Origin: Ideonella margarita
Lineage (GTDB): Bacteria > Pseudomonadota > Gammaproteobacteria > Burkholderiales > Burkholderiaceae_C
Assembly: GCF_038066635.1 (NCBI RefSeq)
Contig: NZ_JBBUTI010000002.1
Location: 186,001 to 250,000 of the forward strand
Length of the DNA: 64,000 bases
Direction of reading: 5' to 3'
Part shown: one piece after another, positions 42,386 through 52,381 of the stretch
Numbering within the stretch: the first letter of the stretch is position 1
How the letters are laid out: each line of letters starts with the position of its first letter
Translations under genes and position numbers: made by a program
Notes under the pieces: generated by a model
Told to the model about the DNA's origin: nothing
The model's input: the letters and a program-made list of their open reading frames with translations, nothing else
Database searches by the model: none

Positions 42386-44643
42386 AGCGTGGCCACCAAG
42401 GCAAACAGGGTGTGAATCAGGCTGGCCCCTTCCAGGGTCCAGCGCGTGGAGGCGACACGATCAGCCTTGACCGTGCGTCCGTTGTCCAGCAGGCGCGTGT
42501 CCATCAGGTTCTGCTTGAGCGGGTCGAGCTCGGCCGACACCAGCTTGGCCGGCTTGACCACGCTGAAGCGCTTCCAGCGGCTGTCGTCTGCCCAGCTGAA
42601 TCGCTCTACGGTGCCGTCTTCGAAACGCAGCACCACCGTCTGCGGCACGGCGATGCCGGCACGTCGCACCTCCACCGTGCTGCGCCACGGGAACGGCCCG
42701 TCGTCCTTCTTCGCGTTCGGGTTCGCCTTTTTCCAGGCCTTGCGCAACTCGGACACGCGCTTGTCGACGTCCTCGCTGGTCAGCTCCTTCCAGCCGCCGG
42801 GGCCGGCGCTGGTGCCGGCCTGCAGGGGCAGCTCTTCTTCGCTGACGATCTTCTCGATGCGGTCGTCAACCCGGCTGGCCGCATACACATGGCGGTTGAA
42901 GATGGCGGCCACCACGTCCGGCTTGCCGCTGGACTGCGACAGGCTGGCCTGCAGGTCGGCGATGCCGGGGTGGCGGAACTTCCAGGTCTGGTAGTAGGCC
43001 TTGAAGGCCTTTTCCGTGGCTTCCTTGCCCAGCTGCGCTTCCAGGTCGCGCATGGCGCTGGCGGTGCGGGCATAGACGCTGCCGTAGCTGCCGCTGGAAT
43101 GGCGGTGCCAGGAGTTGGCGCCCAGCGGGTCCAGCGGCTCGCCCAGTACGCCTTGCAGGCGCTCGAAGGCGAATGCGTCGATCTGGCTGCCCAGGCCCAG
43201 CTTGCGCAGGAAGGCCGTGGTCAGCGGAATCTGCTGGCCGCGGTCGCGGATCATGCGCAGGTTCCAGTACTCGTTCAGGCCTTCGTCGAGCATCGGCTCT
43301 TCAAACTCGTTGGAGCCGAGGATGCCGTAGAAGTAGCCATGGCCGAATTCGTGGATGGTCACGAAGTCGAGCTGGTAGCCGTTCATCGTGCCGGCGTCCG
43401 AGTTGGCATAGCTGCTGGCGGTGAAGAACGTCGGGTACTCCATGCCGCCGGCTTCTTCGGCATTCCAGGGCGGCACCACCGCGGTCACCGTCTTGTACGG
43501 ATAGCGGCCCAGCGTGTCGGAGAAGTAGGTCAGCGAGTCGAGCGTGGCCTTCAGCACCGGCTGCGCGTTCTGCGCGTACTCGGGCGGGAACAGCACCGTC
43601 ACCTTCACCTCCGGCGCATCGGGCGCGTGGCGCCAGGTGGCGGTCAGGGGCTCGGCAAAGCGCTTGTCGGCGGTCCAGGCGAAGTCGTGCACGTCGCCCT
43701 GCACGAAGCGCTGGGTGACCCAGCCGTCCTGTTCAACCGGCGCGCCCTGCGGCTCACCGGTGGCGCCGACGCGGTAGCCCTTGGGTACCGTGATCGCCAC
43801 ATCGAACAGGCCGTAATCGGCGAAGAACTCGCTGTGCATGTGGAACTCATGCGCGTTCCAGCGCGGCGCCGTCAGGCCCCGCTCGCCGGGCAATTCCAGC
43901 ACGGCGATCTTCGGGAACCACTGGCCCACCAGGTGGAAGCTGCCGAAGTGGCCGGTGCGGGCCAGCACGCGCGGCAACTTCGCATTGAAGTCGATGTTCA
44001 GCGCGGTGGAGGCGCCGGGCGCCACCGCCTGCGGCAGGTCCATACGCACCACGGTGTGGTCGGTCGACGGGCCGCCATCAGGCTGCACGAAGTGCCAGGG
44101 CACCGCCTGGCCGGCCTGCTTCACGGAGGTCATCTGGATGTGACCCCAGTCGCCGTCCTTCACGTCCACATCGCTGCGGAAGCCGAAGCCCAGGCGCCGC
44201 TTCTCGGTCATGAAGGTGCTGCCCTGGCCCTCGAAGGCATTCAGGTAGAGGTGCACGTACACCGAGCGCACCGGCACGGCGCTGCGGTTGCGCCAGGTGA
44301 GCTGCTGGCGGCCATCGAGCGTGTGCTTGTCGGGGTCGAGCTTGGCCTCGATGCGGTACTCGACCACGCGGTCAGACAGCGTGGCCTGCTGGTCGGTGCG
44401 CGGACCGCCCCAGGCGTTGGCGGCGCTGGGCACCGTCACGAAGGCCGCGTCGGCCGTGGCCAGCGGAATGCCGTCGAGCGACGGCGGCACGGCGGAGGCC
44501 GCAGGTGCCACCACGGGCACAACAGATGCGGATGTGGCGGTGGACAGATCACCCGGATCACGGGTCTTCCACCAAACCACCCCTGCCACCACGATCAGCA
44601 AGGCCGATAGGCCGCCGATCTGCAGAGTTTTACGACGGGACAT
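42382..44643 (-). CDS. M1-family metallopeptidase with N-terminal membrane anchor
   Basis: 753-residue zinc aminopeptidase-like protein. Seen: an N-terminal anchor 'LQIGGLSALLIVVAGVVWW' (about 6-25), a beta-rich N-terminal domain, then the zinc site H431-E432-F-G-H435 and Glu454 exactly 18 residues on, the M1 spacing. 'YPTFFTASSY' precedes it in the place of the M1 exopeptidase region. The canonical GAMEN motif reads 'GGMEYP', as in M1 members with altered exopeptidase activity. The anchor suggests action at the periplasmic face. Start ATG 44643 gives a natural anchor; ATG 44658 and 44676 are upstream options. Translationally coupled to the next membrane protein. Confidence 0.88.
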   Translation of the reverse strand: MSRRKTLQIGGLSALLIVVAGVVWWKTRDPGDLSTATSASVVPVVAPAASAVPPSLDGIPLATADAAFVTVPSAANAWGGPRTDQQATLSDRVVEYRIEAKLDPDKHTLDGRQQLTWRNRSAVPVRSVYVHLYLNAFEGQGSTFMTEKRRLGFGFRSDVDVKDGDWGHIQMTSVKQAGQAVPWHFVQPDGGPSTDHTVVRMDLPQAVAPGASTALNIDFNAKLPRVLARTGHFGSFHLVGQWFPKIAVLELPGERGLTAPRWNAHEFHMHSEFFADYGLFDVAITVPKGYRVGATGEPQGAPVEQDGWVTQRFVQGDVHDFAWTADKRFAEPLTATWRHAPDAPEVKVTVLFPPEYAQNAQPVLKATLDSLTYFSDTLGRYPYKTVTAVVPPWNAEEAGGMEYPTFFTASSYANSDAGTMNGYQLDFVTIHEFGHGYFYGILGSNEFEEPMLDEGLNEYWNLRMIRDRGQQIPLTTAFLRKLGLGSQIDAFAFERLQGVLGEPLDPLGANSWHRHSSGSYGSVYARTASAMRDLEAQLGKEATEKAFKAYYQTWKFRHPGIADLQASLSQSSGKPDVVAAIFNRHVYAASRVDDRIEKIVSEEELPLQAGTSAGPGGWKELTSEDVDKRVSELRKAWKKANPNAKKDDGPFPWRSTVEVRRAGIAVPQTVVLRFEDGTVERFSWADDSRWKRFSVVKPAKLVSAELDPLKQNLMDTRLLDNGRTVKADRVASTRWTLEGASLIHTLFALVATL

Positions 44644-44775
44644 GTCAATCCAGCTCATGAGAAAGGGTGGTGGCATGTTAGGGGCGTTCGAGGGTGTTGT
44701 GAGACCACCCCGATGGCCGAGGCACCGAGGGGATTCACCCAGATGCGCCCGTGCAACGGCCTAAACTTGCGCGCC

Positions 44776-45063
44776 ATGTACCTGATCCTGCTGACCTACA
44801 TCCGCCCGCTGCCTGAAGTGGAGGCCGTGCTCGAAGCCCACCGCGCCTACCTGCGTGAGGCGCCCGAGGCTGCCAGCATCGTGCTGACCGGGCGCAAGGC
44901 CACCCGCGACGGCGGGCTGGTGATGCTGCGGGCACCCAGCCGCGCCGCCGTCGACGACTTCATCGTCCGCGACCCGTACGCCACCGCAGGTGTGGCCGCG
45001 TTCGAGGTGATCGAGTTCGACGTGGCCCAGGTGGGCGCGGGGCTGGAAGCGCTGAAGGGTTGA
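44776..45063 (+). CDS. YciI family protein
   Basis: 95 residues, ferredoxin-like dimeric alpha/beta barrel fold of the YciI family. Seen: the usual start 'MYLILLTYIRPLPEVEAVLEAH', 'RAYLREAPEAASIVLTGRK', a small-residue turn 'DGGLVMLRAPS' and the late strand 'AAFEVIEFDVAQVG'. The His-Asp pair proposed as active in some YciI proteins is partly present (His23). Function in general unknown; the fold occurs in muconolactone-isomerase-like enzymes. Single gene with no clear partner; convergent with the VOC gene. Confidence 0.82.
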   Translation: MYLILLTYIRPLPEVEAVLEAHRAYLREAPEAASIVLTGRKATRDGGLVMLRAPSRAAVDDFIVRDPYATAGVAAFEVIEFDVAQVGAGLEALKG

Positions 45064-45082
45064 ACCCGGCCGGGCCGGAGGC

Positions 45083-45904
45083 TCAGGCCGTGAGGCTGTC
45101 GCCCCGCTCAGCGGGCAAGCGCGCCCCGAAGTTGAACACCGCATTGCGGATCAGCCCGCCCTGCACCTGGTAGATGGCCTGCAGCGCCACCCAGCCGGGG
45201 CCGTCGTCGAACGGGCGGGCCACCGACTCGTCGTCGATCACCAGATCTCCCCGCACGGTGCGGCTGAGCAGCCGCGCATGCAGCAGCGGGTCGGCAAAGC
45301 GGGGCGCCATGCGCTCGCTGATCTGCGCGTGGCCCTGCGCCAGCAAGGTCGCCGGGAAGGCGTACTGGCTGGCGTCGGGGGCGTAGGTGACCAGCCAGGC
45401 GGGCAGGTCGCGGGCGTTGTAGGCATCGAGCTGCCGCTGCACCACGGCCACCGGGCTGTCGGGGCCTTCGGCCAGCCAGGTGTCGTGGCGCTCGCGCCGC
45501 TCGCCCCGCAGGTTGGTCACCTCCAGGCGAATGCCGTCGGGGTCGTCGAGGTAGGTCGCCACGTAATCGGGCGCGTAATCGGGCATCCGCGTGGCGGGCG
45601 TGCAGGCCACGCCGCGCTGCTGCAGGGCCTGCGCCACGGCCCGCACCTCGCTCGCATGATCCACCCGCAGACACAGATGGTGCAGGCCCGGGGCATAGGG
45701 CTGGTGCGCCTGCTGCACCCGGGCGGGCCGCAGCACCAGGCCGAAATGCGCATTGAAGTAATGCACATGCGGCTCGCCGTTCAGCGCAAACCGGTTCTTG
45801 CGGTGGCCCAGCACCTCGCCAAGCAGCAGGTCGTAAAACGCCTCCGAGCGCGACAGCTCGCTGACGCTGAGGTAGATGTGGTCTATGCCTTGAAGTTGGA
45901 TCAT
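45083..45904 (-). CDS. VOC (glyoxalase-like) domain fused to a SnoaL-like domain
   Basis: 273-residue two-domain protein. Seen: a VOC module (about 1-130) starting 'LQGIDHIYLSVSELSRSEAFY', with candidate metal His9 and Glu in 'IRLEVTNL'. A second module follows (about 148-265), 'VVQRQLDAYNARDLPAWLVTY' to 'IYQVQGGLIRNAVF', of the NTF2/SnoaL type. VOC proteins cover lyases, dioxygenases and resistance proteins, so the reaction is open. The gene's upstream side is the 353-bp gap that carries the phased array, so that array may lie in its promoter region. Confidence 0.75.
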   Translation of the reverse strand: MIQLQGIDHIYLSVSELSRSEAFYDLLLGEVLGHRKNRFALNGEPHVHYFNAHFGLVLRPARVQQAHQPYAPGLHHLCLRVDHASEVRAVAQALQQRGVACTPATRMPDYAPDYVATYLDDPDGIRLEVTNLRGERRERHDTWLAEGPDSPVAVVQRQLDAYNARDLPAWLVTYAPDASQYAFPATLLAQGHAQISERMAPRFADPLLHARLLSRTVRGDLVIDDESVARPFDDGPGWVALQAIYQVQGGLIRNAVFNFGARLPAERGDSLTA

Positions 45905-46257
45905 CAGACAGCCTCTGCTGGCGCCCGCAGACGCCCATTCCGGGGTGACTGCCTCATCTGGAGGCAGCGGAAGAAAACACTTTGAAGATCAAGCACTTGG
46001 CAGATCGCCACACGGCTTTTCCACATGGTTGCTCCCCTCTGGCGGGGACAAGCATGAGCGCACTCGCCCCGGTGGACAAGGCTGTGGGCGCGCCTGTGGA
46101 TCGTCATGTGGACAGCCCTGTTGGCAAGTCTGTTCACAACCCTGTTGAAAACCTGTTTCCACCTTGTTCAAAACCTGTGGCCAGGGTGCTTTCAGGTTGT
46201 GCGTGAGTTGTGGATCAGGTGTGGATGGCCTGTGGATGCGCTGTGGAGGACGCGGCC
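45905..46257. other. 353-bp intergenic gap with phased array
   Basis: Lies upstream of the VOC gene (45904) and downstream of the SDR gene stop (46258), both on the minus strand. About 165 bp next to the VOC start show no strong pattern. The rest is the periodic array described separately. Short overlapping frames here are low-complexity by-products of the array, not convincing genes. Confidence 0.7.
46070..46247 (+). repeat. Helically phased array of 16 CTGTGGA-like units
   Basis: A seven-base unit with consensus CTGT(G/T)GA begins at 46070, 46082, 46094, 46106, 46118, 46130 and 46142 (steps of exactly 12 bp). It continues at 46153, 46164, 46175, 46186, 46197, 46208, 46219, 46230 and 46241 (steps of exactly 11 bp). 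Fifteen of 16 have a recognisable core; 46186 is degenerate. Several units extend to TGTGGAT, one base set short of the DnaA box TGTGGATAA, but no perfect DnaA box was found. The array ends 10 bp before the SDR stop. It could be a protein-binding array, a DnaA-titration or origin-like site, or a relic of one. Confidence 0.85.
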
Positions 46258-47025
46258 TCAGCCCCGCCCCACATACGGCATGCCGGTGGCCATCACGGTC
46301 ATGAATAGCACGTTGGCGTTGAGCGGCATGTTGGCCACATGCACCAGGGTGTCCGCCACATGCTTCACGTCCATGCGCGCCTCGGCCTTCACCGAGCCAT
46401 CGGCCTGGCGCATGCCGGCGGCCATGGCGGTGGTCATGTCGGTGGCGGCGTTGCCGATGTCGATCTGGCCGACGGCGATGTCGAAGTCACGCCCGTCCAG
46501 CGCAGCCGAGCGGGTCAGGCCGGTCATGGCGTGTTTGGTGGCGGTGTAGGACACGGCATTCGGCCGGGGCACATGGGCCGCGATCGAGCCGTTGTTGACG
46601 ATGCGCCCGCCCCGCGGCACCTGCGCCTTCATCAGGCGGAACGCGGCGCGCAGGCACAGGAAGGCGCCGGTGAGGTTGGTGTCCACGGCCGCGCGCCAGT
46701 CGGCCAGCGGCAACTCGTCGATGGGCACACCCGCGGTGAACACGCCAGCGTTGTTGAACAGCAGATCAAGCCGGCCATGGCGGGCCTGGATGCCGTCGAA
46801 CAGCGCCTGCACCGAAGCTTCGTCAGTGACGTCGCACACGCAGGCCTCGGCCTTGGCCGGATGTTCAGACGCGGCGATGGCCGCCTGCAGCGTGGCCAGA
46901 CGGCGACCGGCGAACACCACGGTCCAGCCGTCCGCCAGCAGGGCGCGGGCACACGACAGACCGATGCCACTGCCCGCCCCGGTGACCAGGGCGATGCGGG
47001 AGCGGGAAGAAGACGCGAGGGACAT
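46258..47025 (-). CDS. Short-chain dehydrogenase/reductase (SDR)
   Basis: 255-residue NAD(P)-dependent oxidoreductase. Seen: the glycine motif 'TGAGSGIGLSCARALL', the stabilising 'LFNNAGVFTAG', the catalytic Ser in 'NNGSIAAHVPRPNAVSYTATK' with Tyr and Lys in Y-x-x-x-K, and the Asn-type helix before it. Arg-type residues after strand 2 ('FAGRR') suggest NADP preference. Class: classical SDR. The substrate is unknown. Met17 of the longest frame (47025) is chosen as the usual start; there is no strong RBS at either option. Confidence 0.86.
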   Translation of the reverse strand: MSLASSSRSRIALVTGAGSGIGLSCARALLADGWTVVFAGRRLATLQAAIAASEHPAKAEACVCDVTDEASVQALFDGIQARHGRLDLLFNNAGVFTAGVPIDELPLADWRAAVDTNLTGAFLCLRAAFRLMKAQVPRGGRIVNNGSIAAHVPRPNAVSYTATKHAMTGLTRSAALDGRDFDIAVGQIDIGNAATDMTTAMAAGMRQADGSVKAEARMDVKHVADTLVHVANMPLNANVLFMTVMATGMPYVGRG

Positions 47026-47088
47026 GGCAGGCACCGGCTGAAGAAGTGGATCAACAGCCGGTGAGTCTGCCATGCTCGGTTGCCAGCC

Positions 47089-48462
47089 TCAGCCGGCGCC
47101 GCCGTCGACGCGCAGGCGCCCCATCCACGGGCCATGGCGCACACCCCAGGTCAGGGCCGCCACCACGAAGAACTGCGCCGCGAGCAGCGTCAGGGGCGTG
47201 GCTGCAGCCGGGAACAAGCCCGCCAGCACCTGGCACGACACCCCCACCTGCACCACGCCGCACAGCACCCACAGCCAGGCATCCGCCCGCAAGGCCCGGC
47301 CCGACAGCTGCAGCGCCTGCTGCGACGCCAGCGCGAGGGCGCCCGCCCCCAGAAAGCCCAGCGTGTAGGCATGCACCGGCGCGAGGCCCAGCGACATCTG
47401 ACCGCCGGTGAGTGCCATCAGCGTCAGTGACACGCCGTTGAGCGTGAACGCGACCGCCAGCCAGAACAGCGCGACGTGCAGCATCGCCAGCAGACGCAAT
47501 GCGCTGCGCGGCACCGTCACGGCACGGCCTTCGGCATCGACGCCCGGCGCGCTGCGGCGCAGGCTCACCCGCAGGCCCCAGCGCAAGGACAACCACATCA
47601 GCAGCAAGCCCCCGGCCAGCGACGGCCCCGCGGCCAGCACGGCTGCGCCGCCCGCCAGCGCCCCGCCACCCAGCACCTGGGCCGCTGCGAACGGCGCCTG
47701 CCACGCCACCAGCGCGGCCAGCACGCCCAGCAGCATGCGCGAACGCCACACGCCCATCGCCGGCAGCAGCAAGCCGCTGAAAGCCGGCAGGCTGCGGTGC
47801 AGCACCGCCACCATGGCCAGTCCCAGGCCCGCCCACAGCGCCACGGGGGCACAGGCGCGCACCAAGGTGTCGTGGCCGAGCGCCAGGAAGATGGCCGCCG
47901 CCCACAGGCTCACGGCCATCACGCCCTGGCCCAGCAACAGCAGGCGGGCGTGGTCGCGGTCAGGCTGGCGGCTCTCCAGCAGCAGCACGGCCTGCCGGCC
48001 AGCCAGCAAGGCCAGGCCCAGGGCCACGACACACAGGCCCGCTGCCGCCAGCGCGCGGTGGACATGAAAGCCGACCAGCGCCAGTGCCCAGCCAGCCAGC
48101 AGGGCCAGCACCGGCAACAAGAGTGAGCGCGCGGACACGGCGGGCACCGCGAGCCAGCGCGGCACCACGCTGAACGCCACGCCCGCCAGAAACAGGGGCA
48201 GCGCCCCGAACGTGCCAGCCAGCGCGTGCGCAGCAGCCGGTTCCACCGCCCAGGGCAGCGCCAGGCTGTAGGCCTGCGCCAGCAAGGCCAGTCCCCACCA
48301 CACGGCCAGCACCGCCAGCAGCAGGGTGGCGGCGGCCATCGTCAGACGCGCGGGCGCGGCCAGCAGGCGACGAAACTGCCACCCCTGGGCACCGGAGCGG
48401 GCACGGCGGCCACCGATGGTGCCGGAAGGCAGGCCGGCGGGCTGAGGCTGGGACGGGATCAT
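47089..48462 (-). CDS. NnrS-family membrane protein
   Basis: 457 residues with about 12 membrane helices. Seen: NnrS-type segments 'HALAGTFGALPLFLAGVAFSVVPRW' near the N-terminus and 'VHAYTLGFLGAGALALASQQALQLSGRAL' near the C-terminus. These correspond to the family's conserved His regions ('PHAH..FGF...GF..T..P.W', then 'HA...G.....m......GR'). NnrS is a haem- and copper-containing membrane protein linked to nitric oxide tolerance and denitrification. No nitrite or NO reductase genes are in the window. The His spacing is looser than in classical NnrS, so it is called a family member, not an orthologue. Confidence 0.72.
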   Translation of the reverse strand: MIPSQPQPAGLPSGTIGGRRARSGAQGWQFRRLLAAPARLTMAAATLLLAVLAVWWGLALLAQAYSLALPWAVEPAAAHALAGTFGALPLFLAGVAFSVVPRWLAVPAVSARSLLLPVLALLAGWALALVGFHVHRALAAAGLCVVALGLALLAGRQAVLLLESRQPDRDHARLLLLGQGVMAVSLWAAAIFLALGHDTLVRACAPVALWAGLGLAMVAVLHRSLPAFSGLLLPAMGVWRSRMLLGVLAALVAWQAPFAAAQVLGGGALAGGAAVLAAGPSLAGGLLLMWLSLRWGLRVSLRRSAPGVDAEGRAVTVPRSALRLLAMLHVALFWLAVAFTLNGVSLTLMALTGGQMSLGLAPVHAYTLGFLGAGALALASQQALQLSGRALRADAWLWVLCGVVQVGVSCQVLAGLFPAAATPLTLLAAQFFVVAALTWGVRHGPWMGRLRVDGGAG

Positions 48463-48665
48463 CAGGGCTCCAGGCGAGTGGATCGCGGCCAGAACCGCGG
48501 GAAAACCCTATTTTCGCTGCAGCGCAGCAAAAAAGGTTCAATCCCGACCACGGTACGGGCGCTTGCGCACACGGCTTTGCGGACTTATTCAACAGCCCGC
48601 CGGGCGACGCCGTCTACACTCCCCGGCCACCCCGCCCCTTGTTTTGCCTTTCCCGGACACCCGCC

Positions 48666-49991
48666 ATGCCGTTTTCCTCCCTGGGCCTGTTGCCCGTTCT
48701 GCAGCGCGCGGTCGAAGAGCTGGGGTTCGTGCAACCCACGCCGGTGCAGGCCGCGGCCATCGGGCCGATGCTGGCAGGCCGTGACCTGCTGGTGCAGGCG
48801 CGCACAGGCTCCGGCAAGACGGCCGCCTTTGCGCTGCCCTTGCTGCAGCAATGGCTGAACGGTGCCCCGCAGGCGCCGAAGCCAGTGCGTGGCCTGGTGC
48901 TGGTGCCCACGCGTGAGCTGGCTCTTCAGGTGGGCCAGGTGCTGCGGGATGTGTCCAGCCGGATGCCGGGCCTCGCGAAGATTGCGGTGGTGTTTGGCGG
49001 CGTGTCCATCAACCCGCAGATGATGGGCCTGCGCGGTGGCGCCGACATCGTCGTGGCCACGCCCGGCCGACTGCTGGATCTGGTGCGGAACAACGCACTG
49101 AAGCTCGGCCAGGTGGAGACGCTGGTGCTTGACGAAGCCGACCGCCTGCTCGACCTGGGCTTCAACGAAGAATTGAGCGAAGTGCTGGCACTGCTGCCGG
49201 CGCAGCGCCAGACGGTGTTCTGCTCGGCCACCTTCCCGCCGGCCGTGAAGGCCCTGGCCGCACAGTTGCTGGTGGAGCCGCAAGAGGTGCGCATCGCCGA
49301 GCTGGTGGCCGCTCTGCCTGACATCGAACAACGCGCCATCACGGTGGACGCCGAGCGCCGCACCAGCCTGCTGAAGCACCTGGTGCTGGCCAGCCCGGAC
49401 GACCGCGCGCTGGTGTTCGTGGCCACCAAGTACGCCACCGAGCTGGTGGCTGACAAACTCGGCCGCGTCGGCATTCGCGCCGGTTATTTCCATGGCGAGA
49501 TGAGCCAGGGCGCGCGCACGGCCACGCTGGACGCGTTCAAGGCCGGCGAGCTGCAGGTGCTGGTGGCCACCGACATGGCGGCCCGCGGCCTGCACATTGA
49601 TGCGCTGCCGGTGGTGGTGAATTACGACCTGCCGCGCGCCGCCGAAGACCACATCCACCGCATCGGCCGCACGGGCCGCGCCGGTGGCAAGGGCCTGGCC
49701 ATCAGCTTCATCACCACCGACTCGGAAGCGCATTTCCGGCTGATTGAAAAGCGCCAGGGGCAGCGGGTGCCGCGCGAGGTGGTGGCGGGCTTCGAGCCGA
49801 CTGCTGTGCAGGCTGCCGTGGCCGACGAGTCAGCAGGCGCTGACGACAACGCCAGCACCACACCCGCCGGCGCCGGCACGGGCCTTGACCCGAACGGTGG
49901 CGTCAAGGGCAAGCGCCCGAGCAAGAAGGACAAGCTGCGTGCCGCTGCGGCCGATGCCGCCAGCGACCGCGCTGCGCGCAAACCACGCTGA
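48666..49991 (+). CDS. rhlE: DEAD-box RNA helicase, RhlE type
   Basis: 441-residue ATP-dependent RNA helicase used in ribosome assembly and RNA turnover, often cold-induced. Seen in order: Q motif 'GFVQPTPVQ', motif I 'ARTGSGKT', Ia 'PTRELALQ', Ib 'TPGRLLDL', II 'DEAD', III 'SAT', V 'TDMAARGLHIDALP' and VI 'HRIGRTGRAG'. A low-complexity basic C-terminal tail ('KGKRPSKKDKLRAAAADAAS') as in RhlE follows. ATG 48666 is the natural start; the longer frame from 48639 has no RBS. Confidence 0.94.
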   Translation: MPFSSLGLLPVLQRAVEELGFVQPTPVQAAAIGPMLAGRDLLVQARTGSGKTAAFALPLLQQWLNGAPQAPKPVRGLVLVPTRELALQVGQVLRDVSSRMPGLAKIAVVFGGVSINPQMMGLRGGADIVVATPGRLLDLVRNNALKLGQVETLVLDEADRLLDLGFNEELSEVLALLPAQRQTVFCSATFPPAVKALAAQLLVEPQEVRIAELVAALPDIEQRAITVDAERRTSLLKHLVLASPDDRALVFVATKYATELVADKLGRVGIRAGYFHGEMSQGARTATLDAFKAGELQVLVATDMAARGLHIDALPVVVNYDLPRAAEDHIHRIGRTGRAGGKGLAISFITTDSEAHFRLIEKRQGQRVPREVVAGFEPTAVQAAVADESAGADDNASTTPAGAGTGLDPNGGVKGKRPSKKDKLRAAAADAASDRAARKPR

Positions 49992-50081
49992 ACTTCCCGG
50001 CCGCCGCCGACCCGCGTTGCTGCCAGCAGCACCCGCCAGGCGGCATGCGATGATCCAGACAGACCAGAGAAAGGCCGGGCG

Positions 50082-50291
50082 ATGTTGACCTTGGACGAAA
50101 TGCTGAGCCGCAGCCTGCTCACCCCCGAGCAGCATGCAGAGATCGGCGCCTGGACGCGTCAGGCACGCACCCCCGAAGCCATCATGGCGATGCCCGAGCC
50201 GCTGTGGCGCGCGCTCTCGCTGGCCAGCATGCTGATGAACGTGGATGCTGACCTGCAGCAGCCACCCTGCTTCGAACACGCCGAACCCTGA
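50082..50291 (+). CDS. Small conserved-looking protein
   Basis: 69-residue soluble helical protein ('MLTLDEMLSRSLLTPEQHAE', then 'MPEPLWRALSLASMLMNVDADL'). No motif recognised. An AAAGG site precedes the ATG by 9 bp. The regular helix-turn-helix hydrophobic spacing and good codon use suggest a real gene. It ends 7 bp before the convergent fghA stop. Confidence 0.6.
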   Translation: MLTLDEMLSRSLLTPEQHAEIGAWTRQARTPEAIMAMPEPLWRALSLASMLMNVDADLQQPPCFEHAEP

Positions 50292-50298
50292 AGCCGCC

Positions 50299-51171
50299 TC
50301 AGGCGCGCAATTGCGCCGCGTGGTGGCGCAGGTGGTCGTCAATGACGCTGGCGATGAAGTAATAGCCGTGGTCATACCCGGCATGGCGGCGCAGCGTCAG
50401 TGGCTGCCCGACCTGTGCGCAGGCGGCCTCCAGCAACTCGGGCTTGAGTTGCTCCACCAGGAATTTGTCGGCCAGGCCCTGGTCGATCAGCACACCCGCC
50501 GGGTAGGGCGCTGCGGTTTGCGCGGCCATCAAGGCGGTGGCGTCATGCGCGGCCCAGGTGCTGCGGTCGTCGCCCAGATAACCGCCCAGCGCCTTGTGGC
50601 CCCAGGGGCACTGCGTGGGCGCACAGATCGGCGCCAGCGCTGACAAACTCGCGAAGCGGCCGGGGTGGCGCAGCGCCAGCGTCAACGCCCCATGCCCGCC
50701 CATCGAATGGCCAGACAGGCCCAGCCGCTGGGCGTCCACCGGGAAGGTGGCGCACACGCCCGGCAGCAACTCGTTCAGCAGGTAGCTTTCCATGCGCCAG
50801 TGCGGCGCCCACGGCGCTTGCGTGGCATCCAGGTAGAAGCCTGCCGCCAGGCCGAAGTCCCAGGCGTCCGCCTCACCCGGCACACCGGCACCACGCGGGC
50901 TGGTGTCGGGCATCAGCAGCGCCAGGCCCAGCTCGGCGGCCAGACGCTGGGCGCCGGCCTTCATCGCGAAGGTTTCTTCCGTGCAGGTCAGCCCTGCCAG
51001 AAAGGTGAGCAGCGGCACCCGGGCACCGGCCAGCGCCTGCGGCGGCAGGTACAGCGCGAAGCGCATCGGCAAGCCGATCTCTGCCGACGCGTGTTGATAA
51101 AAGCGCTGTTCGCCACCGAAGCTGGCGTGCTGCGACTGCAGGGCCAGACCGGCCAGGGTGATGCTGCTCAT
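50299..51171 (-). CDS. fghA: S-formylglutathione hydrolase
   Basis: Hydrolyses S-formylglutathione to formate and glutathione, the second step of glutathione-dependent formaldehyde removal. Seen: 290 residues, the family size. An esterase D fold carries the opening 'MRFALYLPPQ', the nucleophile elbow 'GHSMGGHGAL', the late acid 'DQGLADKF' and catalytic His in 'AGYDHGYYF'. It lies 10 bp after the adhC stop on the same strand, and its formate product feeds the fds operon upstream. Confidence 0.95.
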   Translation of the reverse strand: MSSITLAGLALQSQHASFGGEQRFYQHASAEIGLPMRFALYLPPQALAGARVPLLTFLAGLTCTEETFAMKAGAQRLAAELGLALLMPDTSPRGAGVPGEADAWDFGLAAGFYLDATQAPWAPHWRMESYLLNELLPGVCATFPVDAQRLGLSGHSMGGHGALTLALRHPGRFASLSALAPICAPTQCPWGHKALGGYLGDDRSTWAAHDATALMAAQTAAPYPAGVLIDQGLADKFLVEQLKPELLEAACAQVGQPLTLRRHAGYDHGYYFIASVIDDHLRHHAAQLRA

Positions 51172-51181
51172 GCGGGGGCGC

Positions 51182-52291
<1,110 letters not shown>

Positions 52292-52381
52292 GGTGTTCTC
52301 CAGTGGGTAAATCGTTCAATCGCTGCACTATATGCAATATCGATGGCGCAGCGTGCGAGGCGGGGCTTGCCCGCCGATGGT

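Noticed and set aside
45982..46206. Small gene (74 codons) with four-residue V-D-x-x repeats inside the array
   Set aside because: The period matches codons only while the array step is 12 bp; the later 11-bp steps break the frame, so the DNA, not a protein, carries the periodicity. No good RBS.
46070..46247. CRISPR array or ordinary tandem repeat reading of the periodic region
   Set aside because: Units are 7 bp cores with 11-12 bp steps and variable fill; far too short for CRISPR and not identical copies.
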